Positions 23,691 through 29,592 of a DNA stretch of 32,040 bases are shown here, one piece after another. The position numbers and the translations under genes are program-made. Positions within the stretch are counted from its first letter, which is position 1. Each line of letters begins with the position of its first letter. The notes beneath the pieces were generated by a model. It ran no database searches. It saw nothing but the letters and a program-made list of their open reading frames with translations, and was not told where the DNA came from. Source of the DNA: Gammaproteobacteria bacterium (GTDB lineage: Bacteria; Pseudomonadota; Gammaproteobacteria; Pseudomonadales; Azotimanducaceae); assembly GCA_003247835.1 (NCBI GenBank), contig QJYB01000098.1, forward strand, positions 1 through 32,040, read 5' to 3'.

Positions 23691-23827
23691 TCCGTGCCTC
23701 CCTCTTCTGCGCTCTTGGCTTCCCGTCCGTTGCGGATAGTCGGGGAACGGTGCGGCGAATACAACCCGTCGTGTCTGCCATCCACCCCTACCCGCTGGGC
23801 GGCGTCTTCGCCCAGTACGACCTGAAT

Positions 23828-23863
23828 CTGCAGACCGTCGACAGCTGTCAGCTCAGTCTGCAG
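23828..23863. promoter_or_regulatory. Large near-concentric dyad upstream of the efflux operon
   Basis: CTGCAGAC (23828-23835) and GTCTGCAG (23856-23863) are a perfect 8-bp inverted repeat with a 20-base spacer that itself holds the 10-base palindrome GACAGCTGTC (23840-23849). It lies in the 192-base gap between the PPOX gene stop (23883) and the efflux-operon start (23690). No T-run follows on either strand, so an operator for an efflux repressor or a structured 3' end of the PPOX mRNA both fit. The rest of this gap shows nothing convincing. Confidence 0.45.
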
Positions 23864-23882
23864 CTGCTGCTGTTCTGATCGT

Positions 23883-24365
23883 TCAGGCACCCTGCCAGAC
23901 GAGCACCTCCCCCGTTCCGGACATGAGCACCGAGCCGGGCATGACCCTGAGTCGCCACGGCGTCAGCTTGAGCGCGGCAAAGGTCTCCGACGCGGGGGAT
24001 TCCCAGCCGGGGATGATTCGCGGATCGTAGCCCACCGGCTCCGGACCGTGCTCGAAGAGACCCCACACGCGCTCGCGGGTCGGCAGGTCGAAACACCATT
24101 CGGCCGCACACTCGGCCACACAGGTGTCCTGGCTCGGGGACCAGTAGTTGCAGGAAAGATAGGGGTGCGCCTCCAGATGGGCCCGCTTGGTCGGTGTCGG
24201 TCCGGTAGCGATCCAGCCGGTGAGCGACCGCCCGTCCCATTCCCAGATGGGGTGCAGGATCCGCGATCGCGGTCTGCCCCGGCGATCCACGGTCGCCGCG
24301 CTGCACCACACCGTCTGGTGCGCCATGGCGACGAAGGCCGGCGCCACCTCGTTCAACGTGCTCAT
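23883..24365 (-). CDS. Pyridoxamine-5'-phosphate-oxidase-fold flavoprotein
   Basis: A 160-residue split-barrel protein of the PPOX superfamily. TVWCSAATVDRRGRPRSRILHPIWEWDG forms the first strands, where the RGRPRSR segment resembles the FMN-phosphate contact region. ATGPTPTKRAHLEAHPYLSCNYWS follows in the pattern typical of general-stress/PPOX-like proteins. The start is ATG at 24365 because GGGAGGA lies 4-5 bases upstream; an extension to 24392 is not needed. Such proteins bind FMN, F420 or haem, and the sequence does not decide which. It follows the thioesterase gene on the same strand after 72 bases that include a hairpin. Substrate unknown. Confidence 0.85.
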   Translation of the reverse strand: MSTLNEVAPAFVAMAHQTVWCSAATVDRRGRPRSRILHPIWEWDGRSLTGWIATGPTPTKRAHLEAHPYLSCNYWSPSQDTCVAECAAEWCFDLPTRERVWGLFEHGPEPVGYDPRIIPGWESPASETFAALKLTPWRLRVMPGSVLMSGTGEVLVWQGA

Positions 24366-24400
24366 GTTTCCTCCCGTTTCGACCTGGCCCAAGCATAACC

Positions 24401-24418
24401 GCCGGACTCCCGTCCGGC
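24401..24418 (-). terminator. Hairpin between the thioesterase and PPOX genes
   Basis: GCCGGAC (24401-24407) and GTCCGGC (24412-24418) form a perfect 7-bp GC-rich stem with a TCCC loop. It lies 20 bases after the thioesterase stop on the minus strand. No T-run follows, so it may be an attenuating or stabilising stem rather than a full terminator. Confidence 0.35.
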
Positions 24419-24437
24419 ACGCCGGTTCAGCGCGCGC

Positions 24438-25295
24438 TCAGCGCAGCAGCAGTGTTTCCAGAACACGGCGCCTGGCGGCGGAAACGGGAATCGCCCTGCG
24501 GGTCGAAAGGTCCATGGCGACACCGATGGCTTCCGCGGTGGCAGCGAGCTCAGAGCGGGTCTCGTTCCAGAGCAGGTGTACCATGTGTTGTGTCTTGTTA
24601 CCGATAGCGCGGATCCCGGAAACATGCCGGAACACGTCACCCGCAGCGAGCGGTCGGTGGACGGTGAGCCGGTACTCCAACGCCGCGCCACCGTGACTGC
24701 CGCTGCCTCGCGCCGCGGCGGTTCCTTCGTCGGCCGTGAATGCCCACAGGTTCGGCATGCCGTCGGAGATGCGGCCGATACAGGCATGCGGATTGAGTCG
24801 CCCGGCGGCATCACACTCTTCGGTGCCGATCACGCCGCGGCCCATGGTCTGAAATCCCATGCGGAAGGCAGATTCGAGATCGGCGGGCGGTGGGAAGGGG
24901 TTGTCGGGATCGATGCCTCTCGGTACTGCCCAATCCGGTGCCTCGACGGTTGCGGGCGGTGGCACGTCGGCCAGACCGCAACGCTCCACCCGGCTGACGA
25001 AGCCGGCGACCGGTGTGCCGCTCTGATGGTTCACCATCAGCGCCAGCACATCCCAACCTGTGTCCCCGACCGACAGCAGACCACAGTCCACCCGCAGCGG
25101 CGTGGCCATCCTCGCCTCGGCCACGAAGCGGATGTGCTGCGCCGTGATCCGTACCGGCTCCGCGACTTCGCCGGCCACTTCCCTCGTGAAGATGTCGACC
25201 GCCTGATGCACCTTCTGGGCGAAGAAGCGGACGTTGAGATGATCGTTCTCGTCGCACTCCCAGCGGTTGACGCTGCCGTAGTAACAGGGTTTCAA
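24438..25295 (-). CDS. Double-hotdog acyl-CoA thioesterase-like protein
   Basis: A 285-residue protein with two hotdog folds. The first begins with NRWECDENDHLNVRFF (about 10-25), where Asp15 and His19-x-Asn21 resemble the 4-hydroxybenzoyl-CoA-thioesterase-type active-site helix. The second domain begins near residue 150 and includes CIGRISDGMPNLWAF and LEYRLTVHRPLAAGD. It may hydrolyse acyl-CoA or act as a hydratase-like relative. The start is taken as TTG at 25295, 16 bases after the DUF1295 stop. The frame extends to an ATG at 25377 or 25409, but that part would overlap the previous gene and lacks homology. The catalytic residue call is tentative. Confidence 0.82.
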   Translation of the reverse strand: MKPCYYGSVNRWECDENDHLNVRFFAQKVHQAVDIFTREVAGEVAEPVRITAQHIRFVAEARMATPLRVDCGLLSVGDTGWDVLALMVNHQSGTPVAGFVSRVERCGLADVPPPATVEAPDWAVPRGIDPDNPFPPPADLESAFRMGFQTMGRGVIGTEECDAAGRLNPHACIGRISDGMPNLWAFTADEGTAAARGSGSHGGAALEYRLTVHRPLAAGDVFRHVSGIRAIGNKTQHMVHLLWNETRSELAATAEAIGVAMDLSTRRAIPVSAARRRVLETLLLR

Positions 25296-25311
25296 GATCG
25301 GCGGGCCGCCA

Positions 25312-26208
25312 TCAGATCGTCCGGGGTGGCCGGGGTACCAGCCGAGACGTGCGACGACGATAAGCCTGATAGGCTTCATCCGCACCCCAGCGCCGGTTTG
25401 CCTGCGCATCCAGCATGCGGATGCCGCTGATGCGGGTCAGCAGCACGAAGACGAAGAGCGGCGCGGCGAGCGTGAGGTGCTGCCAGCCCTGCAGCGCAGG
25501 CAGGCTGACCAGGGTGATGCCGCACCACAGCACGATCTCGCCGAAGTAGTTCGGGTGCTGCGACCAGTCCCAGAGACCACCGGTGACGAACCGGCCGGCG
25601 TTGGCCGGATCCTTCCGGAAGCGACGCTTCTGAGCATCGGCTGTCACCTCCACGACGAATCCCACCACCCATATCACGACGCCCGCTGCGGCGGCTGCAC
25701 CCAGCGGTGGCCGGTGCGTGCTGGTCATGGCGGCGAGCGCAGGCCCAAGAGTCACGAACACCCACAGGCCCTGCAGCGTCCAGGTCATCAGGAACTGCCA
25801 GAAGTCCGGCTTGATCCGGTCGAAGCGACGATCGCCGCCGGACTCGCGCACGCGCACGAACAGAAACGAACCGAGTCGCCCCGCCCATACGGCGACGAGG
25901 CAGGCCAGCAGCAGGGAGCGATCGTCATCACCAACCCGGAGTCCGAACAGTGCGAGCATGATGAAGGTGACCGAGCCCGTGAGATCGAAGTAGTGCTCCG
26001 TCTGTTTCAGAAACGACGGCACGAAGACCAGCCACTGGATGGCGAAGGCGATCACGCCGGCCCAGGCGAATGCGGGCAAGTCTGCGATCACCACCCCGCC
26101 GTCGCTGCCCGCCACCGCCCACACGATGGCTACCGCCAGCACCAGAGCGATGACGGCGAGCGATGGCAGAACGCTCGCGCCACGCCTTTCCGATTCCGGT
26201 CGAGCCAC
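25312..26208 (-). CDS. DUF1295 / steroid 5-alpha-reductase-like membrane enzyme
   Basis: A protein of about 298 residues with roughly seven hydrophobic helices. The C-terminal half carries the DUF1295 hallmarks: FVVEVTADAQKRRFR, GLWDWSQHPNYFGEI and the final EEA-like ADEAYQAYRRRTSRLVP. In relatives the HPNYFGE region binds NADPH, and the family reduces double bonds of steroids or enones or isoprenylcysteine-type substrates. The start is uncertain: GTG at 26208 (AGGGA 10 bases upstream) is preferred; GTG at 26241 or TTG at 26268 would add residues without recognisable homology. The thioesterase follows after 16 bases on the same strand, pointing to shared expression and perhaps a lipid or isoprenoid substrate. 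Confidence 0.85.
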   Translation of the reverse strand: MARPESERRGASVLPSLAVIALVLAVAIVWAVAGSDGGVVIADLPAFAWAGVIAFAIQWLVFVPSFLKQTEHYFDLTGSVTFIMLALFGLRVGDDDRSLLLACLVAVWAGRLGSFLFVRVRESGGDRRFDRIKPDFWQFLMTWTLQGLWVFVTLGPALAAMTSTHRPPLGAAAAAGVVIWVVGFVVEVTADAQKRRFRKDPANAGRFVTGGLWDWSQHPNYFGEIVLWCGITLVSLPALQGWQHLTLAAPLFVFVLLTRISGIRMLDAQANRRWGADEAYQAYRRRTSRLVPRPPRTI

Positions 26209-26329
26209 TTCCCCGCAGTCCCTGTTTCCCCTTGCGATCACCGACAGTCTAGCGCATGTTGCCGTCAACGCAGCGTCAAGCCGGCACGGTCATCTGGTCA
26301 GGAGGCAAGGAGAGATGGGGAGAGGTGGA

Positions 26330-26818
26330 ATGAAGAGGTTCGGTCGGTCCGGAACATCCGGCGCAGTGGCGATTCTGCTGATCGCAGCGATCCTGAGCGG
26401 CAATGCGCACGCGGGAGTCGCGGATCTGGACTGGATGTCCGGCACCTGGTCAGGTCCCACCGGGCCGGACGCCACTCTGGAGGAGAACTGGATCCAGCCC
26501 GCCAACGGCACCATCGGCGCCTTCGTACGGATGAGCCGCGGCGGCGTCACCGGCATGGTGGAGCTGATCGTCGTGGAAGAAGCGGGTGACTCCCTCGTGC
26601 TGCACATTCAGCAGTGGGACCCGGGGTTCGTACCCCGCGCGGCTGGCGCGCAGCACATGGCGCTCGAGAGCCTCGGCGACAGGACGGTGTCCTTCCGGGC
26701 CACGTCCGAAGGCGGCCTGGCGGCGCTGACCTACAGCCGGCCGGCCGATGACACCTTCATCGTCGAGGTGACGCTGGCGGACGGAACGAAGATTCCCATC
26801 ACGCTGAAAGCGCAGTAG
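26330..26818 (+). CDS. Exported DUF6265-like protein
   Basis: A 162-residue protein with a signal peptide (KRFGRSGTSGAVAILLIAAILSGNAHA, cleavage near residue 28). The mature part begins ADLDWMSGTWSGPTGPDATLEENW and continues TIGAFVRMSRGG, ELIVVEE and LHIQQWDPGF. The pattern of W-x-x-G-x-W followed by an acidic EENW and alternating strands suggests a small lipocalin-like beta barrel as in DUF6265 proteins. The function is unknown. ATG at 26330 has GAGAGG five bases upstream and gives a clean signal peptide; an ATG at 26315 with AGGAGG upstream is equally well placed. It is divergent from the DUF1295 gene and converges with the GFA gene, with 12 bases between them. Confidence 0.75.
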   Translation: MKRFGRSGTSGAVAILLIAAILSGNAHAGVADLDWMSGTWSGPTGPDATLEENWIQPANGTIGAFVRMSRGGVTGMVELIVVEEAGDSLVLHIQQWDPGFVPRAAGAQHMALESLGDRTVSFRATSEGGLAALTYSRPADDTFIVEVTLADGTKIPITLKAQ

Positions 26819-26830
26819 CGCCGATTGTTT

Positions 26831-27241
26831 TCAGCACTGCTGCAGCGATGCCAGGAACTCTTCGCCCGTCTGCCGGGGATGTTCACCAGCGAAGGCGTAT
26901 CCCGGCGGCTTCTCATCCACGTAGATCTCACCCACCAGCTCGAAAACCGCAGGGTCGTCGAAGGCGCCCATGCAGAAAATGCAGCGGTCCGACTCCTTCA
27001 GCCGATAGAACAGGTTGCTGCCGCAGACCTCGCAGAAACCCCGCTCCGCCCACTCCGAGGAATCGTAGCGCCTGATGTGCTCACCGCCTTCGAACCGGAC
27101 ACCGCCGACGGACGCTGCAAGCATGGGTCCGCCGGACCAGGTCCGGCACATCGAGCAGTGACAGCCGTGCACGTGGGTATCCACATCCGTTGCTTCGAAT
27201 CGCACGGCGCCACAGAGACACCTCCCCGTCGCGGTCATCAT
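26831..27241 (-). CDS. GFA-family zinc-binding protein
   Basis: A 136-residue protein of the glutathione-dependent formaldehyde-activating (GFA) / CENP-V family. All zinc-ligand cysteines are present: Cys8 and Cys10 (CLCG), Cys27, Cys29 and Cys32 (CHCSMC), and Cys70 and Cys73 (FCEVCGSN). The remaining pattern, GGVRFEGGEHIRRYDSSEWAERGFC, is normal for the family. Most members have no proven substrate, and formaldehyde activity should not be assumed. It starts at ATG ATG (27241/27238) with AGGAG four to seven bases upstream. It is separated from the ABC1-kinase gene by 57 bases on the same strand. Confidence 0.92.
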   Translation of the reverse strand: MMTATGRCLCGAVRFEATDVDTHVHGCHCSMCRTWSGGPMLAASVGGVRFEGGEHIRRYDSSEWAERGFCEVCGSNLFYRLKESDRCIFCMGAFDDPAVFELVGEIYVDEKPPGYAFAGEHPRQTGEEFLASLQQC

Positions 27242-27298
27242 GGTGCTCCTTTTTCTATCGGGCGATCAGTATGCCGCACCCCTGCTGACATCGTCGTG

Positions 27299-28630
27299 TC
27301 AGGACCGCGGCGAGGCATAGGGCGCCAGCACGTCCCGCCAGCGATCCTCGGCCTCGAGCCGGCACAGATTGCCGAAGAGCCCTGACAGGGTACGGTTCAC
27401 GAACACCATGTCGTGCGGCAGCGATACGTCCACCAGCTCGCTGAAGTACATCGTCTTGGCCTCGAACAGCATGTCGTAGATGTCCGTCTCCCGTGAGAAG
27501 CGGAATGGCGCCTCGCCGACGATGGCCATCGCCTCCCGGGCCAGCGGCTCGATCACCTTGAGCGGCACCGGACGGTTGGATTTACGCTTGTAGATACCCA
27601 TGTCGAACAACCGCTGCGGGAGTCCGCTCAGGTCACCCTCGATGAGCGCACCGAGCATCCCCCGATACTGCTCGGCCAGCGCGGGGGGAATCTCCTTCAT
27701 GCAGCCGTGGTCGTAGACGATGAGCCGGCCGTCTTCCAGAAAGGCATAGTTCGCGAAATTGGGATCCGCGTGCAGGAATCGGTGGTCGAGCAGGCCGCGG
27801 ATCACGAACTCCAGCAGCCTGCGCCCCCAGAGGTTCCTGAGCGGCTGCCCGTAGCGTCCCGACGTGGCTTCGTCGGGCGAGATTCCCGGCACGTAGTCCA
27901 TGGTCAGCACCCGCGTGGTGCTCGCCTCCGGCACCACACCGGGAACCAGCACTTCCGGCACGTCCGCGTGCAGCGCCTGCATGCGCGCCATGTTCGCCGC
28001 TTCCTGACGGTAGTCGAGCTCCTCCAGCAGCCGGTCCTTGAGCTCTTCCCAGATCTCGTCGAACTCCACGTCCGCCACCATGGCGACCAGCGAGCCGAAC
28101 AGCTTCTTCAGATTCTTGAGATCCGAGCGAACGACCCGGTCGATGTCCGGATACTGCACCTTCACCGCCACGGCACGACCGTCTCTGAGACGCCCCCGGT
28201 ACACCTGACCAATCGATGCCGCAGCGATCGCTTCCGGATCCAGTGATTCGAAGAGATCGTCGAAACCCGGCAGCTCCGCCGTGAGCACACCGTGCATGGT
28301 TTCGAACGGCACCTTCGGTGCTTCCTTCTGCAGACCTCGCAGCACCGTGATGAACTCCGGCGGCAGCATTCCCTCGTGCACGGAAAGCATCTGCCCGACC
28401 TTCATGGCCGCCCCCTTGAGCTCACCCAGGGCCTCCGTCACCCGCACGGCGTTCAGCATGAACTTCTCGGTTCTGCGAGCCTGAGCGATGGGATCCGAGA
28501 ATAGAAAGCTCATCGCCTGCTCCGTGGCAAGGGACATCCCCACCCGGGTGGCAACGCTGCCGAGCTTGAACAGCCGCCCGACGGCGGAGGTGATCACATC
28601 ACTCTGTGGTGGCTTCTTCTGATCACTCAT
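27299..28630 (-). CDS. UbiB/AarF-type ABC1 atypical kinase
   Basis: A 443-residue ADCK/UbiB-family protein. The family-specific KGAAMKVGQM motif is at 72-81 (Lys77-x-Gly-Gln80), followed by the Ala-rich nucleotide loop AAASIGQV (136-143), Lys157 in VAVKVQYP, the catalytic loop HADPN (287-291), and the metal-binding Asp307 in YDHG. Members have ATPase activity and support ubiquinone synthesis or membrane lipid homeostasis. This protein lacks obvious C-terminal membrane helices, unlike classical UbiB, so it is better called AarF/ABC1-family. ATG at 28630 is chosen; a GTG two codons upstream is possible. No ubi genes are next to it. Confidence 0.92.
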   Translation of the reverse strand: MSDQKKPPQSDVITSAVGRLFKLGSVATRVGMSLATEQAMSFLFSDPIAQARRTEKFMLNAVRVTEALGELKGAAMKVGQMLSVHEGMLPPEFITVLRGLQKEAPKVPFETMHGVLTAELPGFDDLFESLDPEAIAAASIGQVYRGRLRDGRAVAVKVQYPDIDRVVRSDLKNLKKLFGSLVAMVADVEFDEIWEELKDRLLEELDYRQEAANMARMQALHADVPEVLVPGVVPEASTTRVLTMDYVPGISPDEATSGRYGQPLRNLWGRRLLEFVIRGLLDHRFLHADPNFANYAFLEDGRLIVYDHGCMKEIPPALAEQYRGMLGALIEGDLSGLPQRLFDMGIYKRKSNRPVPLKVIEPLAREAMAIVGEAPFRFSRETDIYDMLFEAKTMYFSELVDVSLPHDMVFVNRTLSGLFGNLCRLEAEDRWRDVLAPYASPRS

Positions 28631-28663
28631 GGTCACGGCCCGCCGGCGACCGATCCGCCCGCA

Positions 28664-29455
28664 TCAGGGCGCCACCGGACCGCGCTCGCGCTCGGCGAAA
28701 TGCCTGAGTTCCACCGGGTTGTCGGTGATGAAGCCGTCGGTGAGCGGGAAGAGATCGCGGAGACGGGAAGGCCCGAGTTCACCGGACGTAATCCACAGCT
28801 CGGCGCCGCCTTCCCGCACAGTGCGCACCAGCGCGGGGTCTTTCTGTGCCCAGCGCGCCCAGAGGCGTACGCCATCGGGCCGGTACGTCATGAACTCCGG
28901 CACGTCCGCCGGTTTGTCCGCCATGGCCAGAACCTTCACGCGCGGACTAAGGCTGCGCAGCTCCTCGAGCTGGTGAATGCTGCGCACCCCCACCATGACC
29001 CGATGCTCGAAACCGTAGGCTGCGACCACTTCCACGAGGCGGGAAGTCATCTCCGGCTCGTCCGCCTTGACGTCCAGCAGCAGGCGCTGAGGCCGGTCCG
29101 AAAGCAGGATCATCGCCTCGTCCAGGGTCGGTACCCGTTCTCCGCCGCCAGCGTCTAGACGCCGGATCTCACCGAGCGTGAGCTCGCGTACCCGGCCCCG
29201 GCCGTTGGTTGTGCGGTTGACCTCGGCGTCGTGCATGAGCACGAGCCGGTCATCGGCCGTGATCCTGACGTCCGTTTCGACGAAGTCAGCACCGAAGTCC
29301 GAGGCCCAGCGTATGGCTGCCAGGGTGTTCTCGGGCGCACCCGTGGTGGTGCCGCGATGGGCGGCGATCAGCGGTCCGGGCGCCACACCGGCCTCCACAA
29401 CAGGTATCCATGTCAGAAACAGCACAACGAGTATTGACGGAAACAGCTTCTTCAT
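28664..29455 (-). CDS. Secreted glycerophosphodiester phosphodiesterase
   Basis: A 263-residue GDPD-family enzyme that would cleave glycerophosphodiesters to glycerol-3-phosphate and an alcohol in the periplasm. The signal peptide is MKKLFPSILVVLFLTWIPVVEA. Catalytic motifs are His33-Arg34 (AAHRGTTTGAPENT), Glu60 and Asp62 (FVETDVRIT), and His75 (LMHDAEVNRTTNGRG). LLLDVKAD contains the later acidic/lysine positions. The length fits the compact bacterial type. A minus-strand -10-like TAGAAT at 29487-29492 lies 32 bases upstream, without a clear -35. The gene is followed by the ABC1-kinase gene after 33 bases. Confidence 0.93.
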   Translation of the reverse strand: MKKLFPSILVVLFLTWIPVVEAGVAPGPLIAAHRGTTTGAPENTLAAIRWASDFGADFVETDVRITADDRLVLMHDAEVNRTTNGRGRVRELTLGEIRRLDAGGGERVPTLDEAMILLSDRPQRLLLDVKADEPEMTSRLVEVVAAYGFEHRVMVGVRSIHQLEELRSLSPRVKVLAMADKPADVPEFMTYRPDGVRLWARWAQKDPALVRTVREGGAELWITSGELGPSRLRDLFPLTDGFITDNPVELRHFAERERGPVAP

Positions 29456-29519
29456 GGCGCCAATGGCGTTCCCACAGGGTCAGGCGATTCTAACCGGGGA
29501 ATTGGCTCGAGGACGACGC

Positions 29520-29569
29520 AAAAAAGAAAACGGGCATTGGGCTCCTGGAATCAGGAGGGCCAATGCCCG
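29520..29569 (-). terminator. Intrinsic terminator of the TonB-dependent receptor gene
   Basis: CGGGCATTGG (29531-29540) pairs with CCAATGCCCG (29560-29569). An inner stem CTCCTG (29542-29547) / CAGGAG (29552-29557) extends the hairpin. On the minus strand this is followed at once by TTTTCTTTTTT (29530-29520). It lies 24 bases after the receptor stop codon and isolates that gene from the phosphodiesterase gene. Confidence 0.9.
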
Positions 29570-29592
29570 CGAGGGGCAACAGTCTTGTCCGA

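Noticed and set aside
23771..23878. 35-codon GTG-started frame in the gap upstream of the efflux operon
   Set aside because: No ribosome binding site and no recognisable family; the end of the frame coincides with the dyad at 23828-23863, so the DNA is better explained as regulatory.
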